DNA from: Clarireedia homoeocarpa
Lineage: Eukaryota; Ascomycota; Leotiomycetes; Helotiales; Rutstroemiaceae
Length of the DNA: 53,630 nt
Direction of reading: 5' to 3'
NCBI GenBank assembly: GCA_001465935.1
Contig: LNKV01000077.1
Coordinates: 64,618-118,247 of the forward strand
Of this stretch, positions 1 through 12,118 are shown piece by piece. The notes under the pieces are model-generated. The model was not told the origin of the DNA. It did not search any database and saw only the letters and a list, made by a program, of their open reading frames with translations. Within the stretch, counting starts at the first letter, position 1; each line of letters begins with the position of its first letter. Made by a program: the position numbers and the translations under genes.

Positions 1-582
1 ATATACAGGAAGAGATCATGTGCTTAATCACGTGTATGCTAATGCATGCTTGCATGCTTGATGTCTGACTCACCCCCATGGAGGTCATGTTCTTATGTAG
101 CATCGTGATAATTTGGTCAGAATCATCACAGATAGGGTGGATTATTTGATAGGGTCGCACGTTAAATATAGTCTATTTATAAAATAGGGAAATTTACGTA
201 TAGACCGGAACACATGTATCATCAACTCACCCGACTAAGACACTCAGTGTTCTCTACCATGGAGTATCACTTGCGCCCCGGTTGCAGACTTTCTCAAACC
301 TTTTTGTGCCCCCAACTTCTATGAAAGAAGAGAAATAAATCAGAGTGCATATTCCTAGACCTATACAAGGAGAGCGCATATTTGATGGCCCAATTGAGTG
401 CCCAGTTCAAAGTGAATAATTGATAGATATATATCTTAGCCGGCTTCGAATGAGGGGAAGCACATTCAATTAGTTTCCATTCCTTGTGCTAGAAAATGTA
501 CAAGGCTTCTTTCACGCAGTTTCTCATGAGCTGATGTATCTCGAGCATTCGTATATGATAGTGCTGAACCTCTTCTTGATCA
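1..582. other. 3' flank with no gene seen
   Basis: No long open frame and no recognisable RNA gene. AT-rich sequence downstream of the GH36 gene stop at 583; it probably holds that gene's 3' UTR and terminator. Confidence 0.5.
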
Positions 583-3500
583 TTACGCAGGTATCATCCT
601 ATCAATCCAAATCCCCACGTCGACAGTAACATCTCCCTCATCTCCTCCCTTCCTCTCAACCCCGAGCCCTGCACCCCGTTGCCGCATTTCCTCAACCGCC
701 TCCCCCAGCTTCACATCAACAACATACGCACCCCTTCCCTTCGCCACCTCGCTATCAAAACTAATTCTCGCGCAACGATGAGATAGATCAGTTCCATTAA
801 CAGCTATCGCACAAATCTGCGGATCAAATGGGACATTTTCTTCTGGGAAAAGAATGCAGAAAGTAAATGTACCCGAAACAGGGAGAAGAGTTGTGCTTAT
901 TGTTACTTTGGGCCACTTGCGCGGATCAACCCTAAGGGTACTGGACACCACGGCAGCAGATGGAAGGAGGTGGGTTGTTAGGCCTAGGGTGGCGATTTGA
1001 ATGGTCGGTATTGCGTGAGAGGAACTGGAAATGGAGAGGGGAGTGGGATTTGGAGGAATAGTGAGGATGGGATGCACAGTGAGTATATCCCAGCCGTCTG
1101 GCGGGAGGGTGATGATAATTTTCTTGGAGGAAGAGTGGACAGAAATGGGTTGGGTGATTTTACTGGATGAGAAGGAGCGAATTATATACTCTTTTGAGGA
1201 ATCAATCCGGGAGAAATTGGAGAGACTGAGAATTTCGGAGATAGGTTTGGACGATGAGGGATTGAATAGGCCGAGGATAGGTATACCGGACGAGGTAGTT
1301 TTTGTACAGACTTTTAGAATTCGATGTTCTTTGTCGCCAGCGTAAGCGTATGTAGATTTACTTGGCTTGACAGGAAGCGTAATTGCAGCTATTTTTGAGC
1401 CCTGTATATCGTGTAGAGGCCGCGCAATAATGGCGTTAAGGAGCTTGATGTTGTGTTCACCAGGGTAGTCTGTGATGGAGGTGAGACCTCCTGACAGACA
1501 ACGAGCTGCTGCGTGGTAGGACCAGTTGCCTGAATTTTGAGATGAAGATGACTTGGCTCTCATTGAGGTGGTTTGAAACATGTCCCAGTCTGGTATGATA
1601 CCTTCGAGATGGGTAGTCAAAAGTGAGGCGTGTGCGTTGGTATGAACGTGCCTGCCTATATTAGCATCAACGAGAGGGGTGACACATAGGAATGGAGTAC
1701 CATGGATGTGAATCGGGCTGATTGGGCCAGAAATCATCGGAATTGCGCATAGCAATCTTTTGCTCCATGACTGATGTCTTGGAAGATAGTAGAATTTCAG
1801 GAGAGAAGATGTTTGATGGGTACTGAGCCATACATGAAATCACCTTATTCCTGAAATGCTTTGTTGAAGAGGTATGGATAGCCATCTGGTACGCAGGAAT
1901 CAAGTCCTGTCTATCGGTGGCGTGTTTAATATCGTCAAGTAGCCCTTGGGTGTCTAGTTTGACTGTATTAACACCGCAGTCAACCAGAAAGCTACCCCAC
2001 GTTAGCTTGAAGATCTCACTGTAGGGTTATGCAGACGAAGCTTACGAGTAAAAGTCATCATAGAATCTGTGCACATCCACACTATCAATTACCCAGATGC
2101 CTTCTGCTTTCTTTAGATCAACCCATCTCAGTTTGTACTTCTTTCCAATTTCACTGTCTGGCTCAAATCCTCCCCAGTATCCAAAAACGCCGTGCCAGAT
2201 ACCAACATTTTTCATAAAAGGAAACTCTTTCCTGATCTGGGATACTAATTTTTTGAGACCACCAGGGAAAGACTTTGAGGAAGCTTGAATACTTTCCAGG
2301 CGGTGCTGGAAGACAGTGGACCCGTAAGGAACAACGGATTGCCAGCCATCGTCGATAATAATTGTGGAAGGGTAAATGCCCGATGCGTCTAGATCATGAA
2401 GGGCAGCCATGAAGGATTTGCATGTAAGCTCAGGACCAAGTGAGTTCCAGGTACAATATACAAGTTCATTATGAAAGTCATCTGGCATCAGAGTCTTGGA
2501 CTTGTCTTCAACCTTCAGTGGCTTGCCGTTGCCTGAGCATGACTTTGTCGCTGCGCTTTGATCTATGAGTTCTTTTGCTCTTGACATCACCATATCAATA
2601 CCTTCTTCTACCGTGCTACTGACTGCGCAAATCAGCCGCCCATCTTTGGAAGTCTTTTTGTCGTTCCTTCCCAGGGCAATGACATTCCCAGCGTCATCTG
2701 ACTTTATGGTCATGACAACCCCATCGGTGCTCACAGCTAGCACCACGAAGTGATAGCCATCATTCCTCAGGAATGAAAGCAGAATTGCTTCTTCATTCAG
2801 AGCCAGCTTGGAAGATCCATGCCGAGGACATAACCAAAAGCTTGATTGTCGGACCAGCGCAAAGTACCTTGTGAAATGTGCTGGGAGACCAATCATGACT
2901 TGCTGAAAAGAAGGCTCCTTGGACGACGCTGCTGGCACTGGCATAGAAATTGTCCATAAAGAGGCCATTGAGGATTCAAATACATGTCTTTCGACCCTAC
3001 AGCTCGGGGAAACGCCATGGATATAATTTTCCAAAGAGGTGGTCGCTGTTGGAGTTGAGGGATGATGGAAGATGAGCTCTCCATCACCAAAGTTATCAGG
3101 GCCATCGTTGGCCCAGGCCCAATCTTCATCTCCTTTTCTACGGTATCTCACCGTGAAGTTGAATGAATTGCTCCTGTCCGTCCAGTTGAAAAGAGTGTTG
3201 GTGAAGGTAAGTGGCCGATGCTCGTGATGCGGGGTGCCGGTCTCAACTGATGACGTAATCGGATTCGGATAGCTGTCGTTGAGCTTCGTCTCTTCTCAGT
3301 ACAATTATTCCAAGCAATTCGGGTGCAAGTCGGGACTTACCAGATCAATTTCTCCATACGCTTCGTTGAGATCTAACTGTTCCCATTCCCGGCTGTGGGT
3401 GCCGTTGTGCCAGACAGCCACGTCCCAGCCCGTGTCGCTGGCGTCGACCTCTGGGAACAAAACAACTGTGATGAGCAACTGTGTATTGTGTAAGTAAGCC

Positions 3501-3609
3501 GGCCATGCAAATCGCCATGAAGATGGCTAATGCCAAAGGTTCTTACCGAGTCCTCATTAGTAACGGTTGTTTGTCCTAAGATTGGATCCGAGACGACTCG
3601 TGCGAACAT
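583..3609 (-). CDS. GH36 alpha-galactosidase / raffinose synthase (Sip1-like)
   Basis: Glycoside hydrolase of the fungal GH36 raffinose-synthase/Sip1 group, acting on alpha-galactosides. Five exons join in phase: 3547-3609, 3341-3478, 2046-3289, 1701-1991 and 583-1651, giving about 934 residues, a normal length for the group. The start at 3609 gives MFARVVSDP and leads through LLITVVLFPEVDAS into WDVAVWHNGTHSREWEQ, an N-terminal pattern I recognise from this family. The core reads TIIIDDGWQSV (third exon) and VKLDTQ, with Asp495 as the expected nucleophile. RNSDDF follows, with Asp567 or Asp568 near the acid/base position. The sequence continues into HPWHVHTNAH and PDWDMFQT and ends in a beta-rich C-terminal domain. 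No signal peptide is seen, so it is probably cytosolic. Substrate (raffinose, stachyose or galactinol) cannot be told from sequence. Confidence 0.9.
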
Positions 3610-4033
3610 TCTCCGTTTGCGCCGTGTTGGCGATGTTGGTAGTTGGTGTGTAAGCGCTGGTAGACGTTTAGATCCCGCCCCACTATAATAAATGTGGACT
3701 TAGGTGGAACAAACACACCCGAGAGCCTAGAAGTCGGGCTGTGTAATTCCAGTGTGAATGTGATTCCGCTTGCCCCTGAGCCCGGGGCTTCAACCTCCCG
3801 TACACACTGCACATGAAACTAGACGCCTTATCATCGAAATTGTGATATTGATTCTTGCTTTGGGTCGATCGGAGCGTAAAACTAGTTGGTAAGCAAATAT
3901 GGTCTACTAGTTCTATTGCTGTGTTACTCTAAAGAATTCTACCTCCGTGAATCGTGAATCGTGAATCGCATATCGCGAACCGTTTTTGCACCCATGTTTT
4001 ACCCTACCGTCTATGCACTTCCTACCCATCCAT
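3610..4033. other. intergenic between Tah18 and GH36 genes
   Basis: Both neighbours are transcribed leftward, so this stretch should contain the Tah18 3' end and the GH36 promoter. A short tandem of gtgaatc-like heptamers lies near 3946-3968. No supported gene. Confidence 0.5.
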
Positions 4034-6600
4034 CTACCATGTCTCCTGTATATACCCCTTATACTTCTCCAAACTCGCGATCACTTCTTCCGCTGCATTC
4101 TGATCAAACTTCTCTATCACATAACTCTCATCATCGGCTTCCCCTGCACCATCGGCTTCCCCCGCACCATCTTCCCCGCCACCCCTCCTAACAAGCTTCT
4201 CACCCCATTTCATCAACACTTCCACCAGCGCCTCTCTCACCGCCTTGGGCATATTCCCCGAACTCCCACAAACATACACCATCGCGCTCCGCGTTAAGAG
4301 ATTGGCTATTATCTTCCCCTCCCTACGTATAATATCCTGCACGTACGTTTTCCTTCCACTTGCATCTACATTATCCCTCGAGAAGGCCGTCAACACCTTC
4401 GACACAAATAGCTCTGGTCGCGGCCACTCGTCTCTGAAAAAGAAATCCTTATCCCGATTCCTCCCCCCATATATCAGCAGCGTCGAACCAAACTTAACCG
4501 CCGGCGCTGCCATGCGTCTCGCTGCACGATCCCAGATCAACGAGCGTAGAGGTGCGACGCCGGTTCCTGCACCAATGAGGATGAGTGGATGGGCAGGTTC
4601 ATTCTTGGGGATGTTGTTGAAGAGGGGATTTTCGTTGATGCGGATGGTGATCTCGTGGCCTATGGGCATGGCGGCGAGGTAGCGGGAGCAGAGACCGTTG
4701 CGAATTTTACGGAGAACGGTTCGGTATTTGACGATTGCGACAAGGAGATCGACAGTCATCATTCCGCGACGACCAGGGAGTTGCTTGTGCAGGATACCGC
4801 CGCTAGCGATACTAAAATCGCGGCCGCGGATGAGCGGGAAGATGGTTGTGACATTTTGCCAGGGAAGCTTGACGCTTGGGAAATCTTGTAGGACTTCAAG
4901 TATGCTGCGGCGGGGTCGAGTGGTGTAGTCGAAGAATTCGTCGGTGTATATGGGGTTATGGAACTCTTCTAGCCGTTGCTTGTGCATTTGGTCGGTGGTA
5001 TAGTGGGCGATGATGGAGAAGAAGTGACGTTTGGGGATAGCGTTGAAGTCGAGGTTGTGGGTGAGGAGGTCGCGCAGAGTGGAGTCTTCGACGGGAATAA
5101 GACCAGGCACTTTGGACATGTAGAGGGGGTCGTCGAAGCAGCGATCGTTCTCTAGTTTGAATATTAAGGGTCGGTCGGCAACTTCGCTCCAACCCATGAG
5201 ATCAATTAGCGTTTGAACATCCTTTGGAAAATTCCTGGGCCAAATGGTGATTGAATCTCCTGGATTGAGGCTTGGATCTGGTATTGGCATTTTAAGGGTG
5301 ATTTTTCTGACGTCTTGCCAATGATCGATAGGAGTGACGCGATCATTACCAACAACTTTTGCTTCAACCGAGTCAACAAATTCGATAGGCACGCTTCTGG
5401 GGAAGTCATTGTCGATGCTATTGGGTGGCCCATCGTAGCGGTCTTTCAATTGCTGAAGAGGTTTGGGACCTTGCCAACCTGGCTCCACAATCGTTGCCGC
5501 CATACTTTCTTCCTCGCCAGCAGATTCCTTTTGGAGTTGCTCAGTGCTTGCTTCACTATCAGCATCAATATCGACACCGACGTCGATTTTCGAAGATGAT
5601 TGAGGTTTCTTGGTCCCTTCGGAATAATTTTCATTTATCTGAAGAGTGTATTTTGGAGGTAGAAGAATGTCATCGGGTATCGGCAATAATCCATCCGGCA
5701 GAGGGTAGGTTGAGAGGAGAGTCTTTCTGAAATCCGCAGACCAGGACAAGAAGGTCCCATCAATACTATTTGTTCAGTGTTAGAAGCGTGTGAGAAGCGT
5801 GTTGGAACCTTTAAAGAAGGAGCTTGCGCAGCATGAAAGGAGATGAAGCTACATTTCAATGGGTGAAGTTAGATTTCAACAGATGAAGTTACATTCCAGT
5901 GGCTGTTGTGTCTATTTGGAATAAATGGTGAATGTTTAGCCGTTCAATTTAAAAAAAACTTGCTTACCCTTCTTCATGTTGTTCATCGCCCTCCCCACGA
6001 GGATATATCTCTTTCGCCCCGAGTTGTTCTAGCCGTTTGTGCAGCTTTCGAGCAGCAAAATTAAATCTAAGGAACTATCAGCGCTTTTTCCGAGTAAAGA
6101 TGGTTTCCATCGCGATTACTTTGGATAAGAACTGTCTCCAAGACCAAAAGTGGTAAAAGACACGTGATTCAAACAGCCAGGAGGGAGCTTCTTTCTTAGA
6201 AGACTTTTCCAAAATAGCCGCGAGTTTCTGGGGAATTCCCCTTGTCCCGTCGTGGAAACGGTAAAGAGTACGAGGGTGTATTTGGATAATTCATTCTGCC
6301 GTTGGTGACGAGGTTTGGTTAGTATAGGATATTATATCTTCATTTTATATTTGATATCATGTAACATTACCCAAACGGGGTTTGCACCAATGAGAAACAG
6401 GAGCGAACAGGAGCGCACAGGAACGAACAGGAGCATACAAGGTCAATGAGCTGATCCATCTCGCACACCCTTGTCACGAAATGAAGTCGTTCCGCCACAC
6501 GTCCCAATTCCTCAGCAAGGTCGTGGGAATTCCCCGTTTCCGAGCCGTACAATATGAGCGCGGTTCGGTCATGTCGTTGGCCATTCGGAGATGGAGACAT
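4034..6600 (-). CDS. TAH18: NADPH-dependent diflavin oxidoreductase 1 (Tah18)
   Basis: Electron donor of early cytosolic Fe-S cluster assembly: the family passes electrons from NADPH through FAD and FMN to Dre2. Four exons join in phase: 6439-6600, 6120-6295, 5968-6066 and 4034-5765, about 722 residues. The flavodoxin domain (about 1-150) shows LILYGSETGNSHDLAEELG, VSTTGQGEFPRNSR and FGLGDSSYPKFNFAARK, then GDEQHEEGIDGTFLSW. The FAD-binding motif RDFSIAS is at about 461-467, the NADPH motif GAGTGVAPLRS at about 544, YVCGSSGNMP follows, and the family-typical end is YIQETW. A low-complexity Gly/Glu/Asp insert (GAGEADGAGEADD) sits near the C-terminus. The promoter faces a divergent RRM gene and contains a 32-bp minisatellite starting about 30 bases upstream of the ATG. 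Confidence 0.95.
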
Positions 6601-6629
6601 TTGGCCGGGATCCCTTTTCCGGTGTTTTC

Positions 6630-6750
6630 TACTGAGATTTATCCTGTTGTCGGTGTTTTCCTACTGAGATTTATCCTGTTGTCGGTGTTTTCCTACTGAG
6701 ATTTATCCTGTTGTCGGTGTTTTCCTACTGACATTTATCCTGTTGTCGGT
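6630..6750. repeat. 32-bp minisatellite, about 3.8 copies
   Basis: A 32-bp unit containing CTGAGATTTATCCTG and TGTCGGTGTTTTC is repeated head to tail from 6630, 6662, 6694 and 6726. The last copy has GACATT for GAGATT and is cut short. It lies directly upstream of the Tah18 start codon (6600), so it is in the promoter or 5' UTR. Confidence 0.9.
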
Positions 6751-7583
6751 CGGACGTTTGGTTTGGGGAGCAGACTGGCAGACTGCGAAACATTCACGTT
6801 TGGTGGGTGTGGCAGCTCAGCTCCGATAAGTCGCCGATAAGAAATCAATTTTTCCTTTGTTCTTTGTGCTTGCCATCAAAAGAAACTGGAAGAGTGTGTG
6901 AAGGTCACGAGACTACCCACAAACACAAGGCTGCGTGTTTCCCCCCTTTTGCCTTTGGCATTATCGTGCTTACCCGAAGTACCCCTTATAGCGCGGGCAA
7001 GAGCTTTGCCCCTTGAAGGTCACGCATGGATTTGGATGGAATCTTTTCGACGCTCAAGGAAAATCCCAGAACTCAAGGAAAATCCCAGATCTCATCGATA
7101 GTCGTAGTTCTACCCTGAAACCAGACAGCCTTACGCAGTGGCACTGGTGCTGAGACAATGATACATCATTTTGATAGTTATTGTGAGCTACTCAGTTATT
7201 GTGAGGGAGTAGAAACAGAGAAGGTTGAGTGAGAAGGGAAACAGAAGGAAGGGAGGGAGGGAGGGAGCAAGAGAGGGATATGCGAAAGAGTCTTCTACTG
7301 TGGAGTATAGAACTATTCATTGTGTAATGGAATATATTCATCGTGCAACGGTAAAATTACCGCATGATAATGTACCCAAGGTATGCAGGTATGCCGGTAT
7401 GCAGGCATGCACCATGAAAAGCCACATTGGTACAGTAGGATACGGTGAGGGCTCGCTGCAATTTCTCCTGCATAAATCTTAGAACTGCCGTTGCAAAAAG
7501 AGATGAGGATTTCATGGACTATGGACATGGACTATGGACATGGACTATGGACTATTCAGTATGAGAACGGTGTAGCAAATCCA

Positions 7584-7608
<25 letters not shown>
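7584..7608. repeat. CA dinucleotide microsatellite
   Basis: An uninterrupted CA run of about 12 units in the shared Tah18/RRM upstream region. Confidence 0.95.
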
Positions 7609-7616
<8 letters not shown>

Positions 7617-8375
7617 CAAGTAAGGTGGCCCCGTACTCGTTGTCGTGATAGTCGCTGCTCACTGCTCACTGCTCGCTGCTGGGCTGTAGGAGTGAGCTCT
7701 TGTAAATCTACTTCCGTCTTTGGTGATAGTGACAACGACAACGACAACGCCAGCAACAGCGACGGCGACAGCAACAGTGACTCCTTCCCTGATTTCCCTG
7801 ATTTCCCTGACTTCCCCATCCTTTTATATCCATTCGCCCGCCGTCCTCCTATCATATCCAGTCGTGTCCAGTCGCATCCAGTCGTATCCACTTGGACCTT
7901 CCCGTACTGTACAAAGGACGTGCTACGTGCTAAGTGACGCTTCTACTCGGATTCCACACAAATTGGGCTCGATAACCCTCTCGACCCTCGAGATAAGGCA
8001 AATTTCGCGTTCCAGCCCTGCTTGGAACCCACCGCCCCAAACCCTTTCCGGTAAGGCGCCAGCTCGCTAAACAGCGGCTGCGCTCATGCTAACCGTTAAG
8101 GAATTTTTGATATATTCTGATCCTCTCCCTCCCTTTCCTCTTCGACAACATCCCAATTGCAAGAACAAGATCCCACAACAACAAGCCTCAACCAACCTCC
8201 CCTCCCCCTCCCCCAAAATCCAGACCACTAGGGCACCTAGCTACCCTTTCACCAACTCCCCCATTTGTTCAGAGAGAAATTCAAAAATCTTTCAGCGAAC
8301 GTCGATCAATTTCCAAATCAACTTCAAGCTTCCACTCAGTCTCAACCTACCACACCACAACCTCAATCGATCATC

Positions 8376-9728
8376 ATGTCTAGCATCGTGGAGAAAGTTA
8401 CTGACGCCGTCAACGACGTTACTGCCTCTCTTGGCAACACATCCATCTCTGATAAGCCCGCCGAACCCACTTCTGGTGACAAGGCATCCAGCTCCGCCGC
8501 CGACAAGGAGGCGGTTTTGGCCAGCGCTGCAGAGGGACGAAGACTCTACATCGGTAACCTCGCCTACGCGACTACCGAGGGGGAGTTGCAAGCCTTTTTC
8601 AAGGGATACTTAATGTAAGGACCTAACCCCGGTGCCTTCTCTTTATGTTATTTGTGCTGCGTGGCCTCTGTGGAAATGTCTTCGTCGGCATGCTGTACCT
8701 ACGATATTCCTACAAACAGGACAATCCTATTTCTCTCAAACTAAACAACCACATGCATTTCACGGAGCTATGTGCTAACACAAGTCCATAGTGAATCCAC
8801 CTCCATCCCCAAGAACCCACGCACTGACCGCCCAGTCGGATACGCTTTCGTCGACCTTTCTACTCCAACCGAGGCCGAGCGTGCTATCTCTGAGCTTTCG
8901 GGCAAAGAAATCCTTGACCGTAAGGTTTCGGTTCAACTCGCTCGTAAGCCAGAATCCAACGAGAAGACCGAAGGTGCTAGCGGAGGTGAGGGCCAATCTG
9001 GTGGTGAGGGCACCGGACGCCGTAGACAATCTGGACGAGGACGTGGCCGTGCACGCGGACGTGGGGGACGCCGCGGCAATGCTGTAAGCTCTCATGCTTA
9101 AAATATCACGCGAGAGTCGTTACTAACTTCAATTTAAGGCCCGCTCAACCGAAGAGAGTGCTGCTGAGCCTCCTGCCACTTCAGAAGTTCTACCTTTGAC
9201 CGATACTACCAACCAAGGTTCCACCGAATCGAAGGACGCCAAGCCACAAAACAACCGTGCTCCGCGTGAGCGTCGTGAGCGAGGTCCTCCAGCTGATGGA
9301 ATTCCATCAAAGAACAAGGTTATGGTTGCCAACTTACCATACGATCTCGCAGAAGACAAGGTATGCAATTACGAAAGGCTTAAGGTGTGTATTAGCTAAC
9401 AACTTTCCAGCTCAAGGAACTCTTCGCTGCTTATGAGCCAGTTTCTGCTAAGATCGCTCTCCGACCTATCCCCCGTTTCATGGTCAAGAAGCTCCAAGCC
9501 CGTGGTGAACCCCGTAAAGGTCGCGGATTTGGTTTCGTCACTCTCGCAAACGAGGAACAACAGCAGAAGGCCGTTGCTGAAATGAACGGAAAGGAAATTG
9601 AGGGTCGTGAAATCGCTGTCAAGGTCGCTATTGACAGCCCAGACAAGACCGATGATGATGCTAACGCCCAGTCTTCTGAGACTACTGCTGAGGCTCCAAC
9701 CAACGGTACCGAGACCACCACCGCCTAA
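8376..9728 (+). CDS. two-RRM RNA-binding protein with central RG-rich linker
   Basis: Four exons join in phase: 8376-8614, 8792-9083, 9139-9360 and 9411-9728, about 356 residues. RRM1 carries RNP2 LYIGNL (57-62) and RNP1 RPVGYAFVDL (93-102), and the first intron interrupts it inside GYL/IEST. An Arg/Gly-rich stretch (about 155-175, RRRQSGRGRGRARGRGG) separates it from RRM2, which has RNP2 VMVANL (about 238-243) and RNP1 KGRGFGFVTL (about 287-296). The tail is acidic and Thr-rich. The intron before exon 3 has a perfect TACTAAC branch site near 9121. I chose the ATG at 8376 because the upstream in-frame ATG at 8265 lies in a C/T-rich leader. Likely an mRNP component; the exact orthologue is not recognised. 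Confidence 0.9.
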
Positions 9729-10736
9729 GTGGAGGTCATTGTATGATGTATATGACGAAAGTGTTGTGATCGCGGGCAGTTAACAGATGCATTGCTGTGC
9801 GTTGCTTTTGGACCATTGTCGGCGATTCGTGGGAGCACTTGGGAGTGGAAGAAGGGATTGTTTGTTGGGATTTTACCAGTGAACTGACCGACTTCTCGAC
9901 GATTTTCATTTTAGGTGGACATGTCATCACACTCTGGGCGGACTTGTTAATGGCGTCTAAATAGATCTAGGAGCTCTCATGCTCTTTCTCATTCTGACAG
10001 ACTTAACTTTTTCAACCCAAGTAGGGCTTCATAGTTCTTCACGACTCTTTTTTCAAAAACCATGTTTTATTACCATTTCACTGGCATTCTTTGGTGTGTA
10101 CACTAGATTTCTTTCTGATGTGCTTCCATGGGGTGGGAGAATGGAAAAGTTATTGATTAATGATTGATGATACCCATCGTTATGATTGGTAGTAGAGTGA
10201 GCAATGGTACTTTTGATTGCACAACTTTGCGCCGTACGTGCTTGACTCTATGTGATGAAGTGACTTGGTAAGATGCAATACAGCTTGCCTTGCTATATTC
10301 GTAAGTCCCGGCATAATTGGTAGCATAGAACATCTAGCTTTGTGCATTTCTCCAGCTGCGGTATGATATCGTAGCCGTGCAACTTCCCCCCTTAGCTCGG
10401 CATGGATGTTCCCGCTGATTGGCCTAGACTCTGACTTAGCGCACTTTAGCCGCAGATGCAAGTACCCCAAATTTCGACTACCAATTCTCCTGAGACTACG
10501 GCCCCACTGCATATTTCGAGCGCAAACGACATTTATTAACTTGTTCATTACTTTCCATTGACCGTTAAAAGATCGGCGTTTTTCATAATCAATTGCTGAG
10601 AACTGTCGCGAACCAAGTACTAGAGTCGTTATCAGTGAAACTGTGCGCGCCTGCTCAGACGAATCGATATTGCAAAGGTTGAAGCAATTACCTCGACGTT
10701 CCCATACAAATCCAAACTCCAAGAGAGCTTCTCAAA
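9729..10736. other. intergenic between RRM and ArfGAP genes
   Basis: Both genes run rightward, so this contains the RRM 3' UTR and the ArfGAP promoter. A 180-codon leftward open frame (10180-10722) covers the promoter but has no family signal, so I do not call it. Confidence 0.5.
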
Positions 10737-12118
10737 ATGGCAGCCAAGGCTATGTGGGAAGTTGATCCGGAGACGAGATCAAAGGTAACTTCATCCCCAA
10801 ATCTTGGTCCTATTCTCATTTGTCGATTGTGATTCTGCATTATGCGACGGGAATTGTTCTGACGAGGGGGACTTCAGCTCTTAGATATCTCTAAAACCAA
10901 CGGAAATGATCGATGCGCGGATTGTGGCGCGCCTTCGCCTCAATGGGCGTCGCCAAAGTTCGGTGTCTTTATATGTTTAACGTGCGCCGGTGTTCATCGC
11001 GGACTGGGAGTACATATCAGTTTTGTGAGGAGTATTACGATGGATGCATTCAAGGCGCAGGAGATTGAGCGCATGCGCGAAGGTGGGAATAACACATGGA
11101 AGAAGTTCTTCGATGAGGATGAGCGCAATGTTATGAGTGGTATTACGTAGGTCGACTCTGAACCGTGCATTGCGCCTGGCGACAGAGCTAATGACACGCT
11201 CGAGCACACAAAGCTAATCGGCCGGCAGATGGGATGACGCAACAATCGCAGAGAGATATTCAGGAGAAGTAGGGGAAGAATACAAGGAACGACTCACAGC
11301 CAAGGTCGAGAAACGAGAATATGTTCCAGTCCCCAAAGCGCCGGTTTCGAAACCCACCAACAACGTAACATCCATTTCCAATACTGGTTCCGGCAACTCC
11401 AGATCTCAAACCCCTCTTGGGGCACGCAATTCAAGTCCTTCGAATGGTCGCATTGTGGTGGATGATAAATACTTTGCCAAATTGGGAGCAGTGAACGCGG
11501 AAAGACCTGATCATTTACCACCGTCGCAAGGAGGGAAATACTCGGGTTTTGGAAGTCAGCCAATTCAGAAAGAGAATGAGGAGCCAAAGTTACCAGGCTT
11601 TGAGGATTTACAAAAGGATCCAGTGGCTGCTTTGACGAAAGGCTTTGGATGGTTTACAACAACGGTGGGAAAGACAGCAAAGACGGTTAATGAAGGTTAT
11701 ATACAGCCCACCGCGGCCAAGGTAGGCACATCCTCTTACAATGATTACTATTCCAGTGATATACCCTATCCTTTACCCACAACTTGACTAACACCTCGTT
11801 ACACAGATCGCTGAATCGGATGTTGCGGCTCAAGCCCGACTAGCTGCTGCGCAAGTCGCCAAGAACGCGCAAGCTGGCGCAAAGTCTGCTGCAGATGGGT
11901 TTAACCGATTCGTTGAAGGTAATGGAGGGGAACCGAAAAATGCACACGGCGAAGAGAGTAAAAACGACTTTTGGAATAACTTTGGCGGTGCCGCACCAAA
12001 AAAGAATTCAGCAATCGGGACATCAGCTGTTAAGAAGGCTGGGGGCAGTGGGAGCGGAAGTGGAAGTGGAATCGGCGGAGCAGGCAAAAAAGATGAAGAT
12101 TGGGATAACAGTTGGTAG
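10737..12118 (+). CDS. ArfGAP zinc-finger protein (Gcs1/ArfGAP1-like)
   Basis: GTPase-activating protein for Arf, acting in COPI and endosomal traffic. Four exons join in phase: 10737-10784, 10878-11146, 11229-11721 and 11807-12118, about 373 residues. The N-terminal ArfGAP domain has the zinc finger Cys29-x2-Cys32-x16-Cys49-x2-Cys52 and the arginine finger Arg57 in GVHRGLGVH, followed by SFVRSITMDAFKAQEIERMREGGN. The C-terminal half has a helix rich in small residues (PVAALTKGFGWFTTTVGKTAKT) that could be a lipid-packing sensor. It ends in Gly/Ser-rich sequence with DFWNNFGG and a final DEDWDNSW, short tryptophan motifs seen in Gcs1/ArfGAP1 relatives. The last intron has a GACTAAC branch site near 11786. 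Domain order favours Gcs1 over Glo3 or Age2. Confidence 0.93.

Larger units (their letters stand above)
6601..8375. promoter_or_regulatory. divergent promoter region, simple-repeat rich
   Basis: 1.8 kb between the leftward Tah18 start and the rightward RRM gene. It holds the 32-bp minisatellite (6630-6750), a G/A-rich tract (7240-7275), three tandem copies of ATGGACTATGGAC-type sequence (7513-7553), a CA microsatellite (7584-7608), 9-bp repeats of TTTCCCTGA (about 7790-7815) and 10-bp repeats of ATCCAGTCGT type (7856-7890). The last 250 bases before 8376 are C/T- and CAA-rich, typical of a strong fungal 5' UTR. Open frames here have repetitive composition and no family signal. Confidence 0.6.

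Noticed and set aside
7556..7937. Open frames through 7491-7937 on both strands
   Set aside because: They translate the CA microsatellite and other short tandem repeats in a promoter region.
10180..10722. 180-codon leftward open frame
   Set aside because: It covers the promoter of the ArfGAP gene on the other strand, has no domain or splice structure, and its composition is not gene-like.
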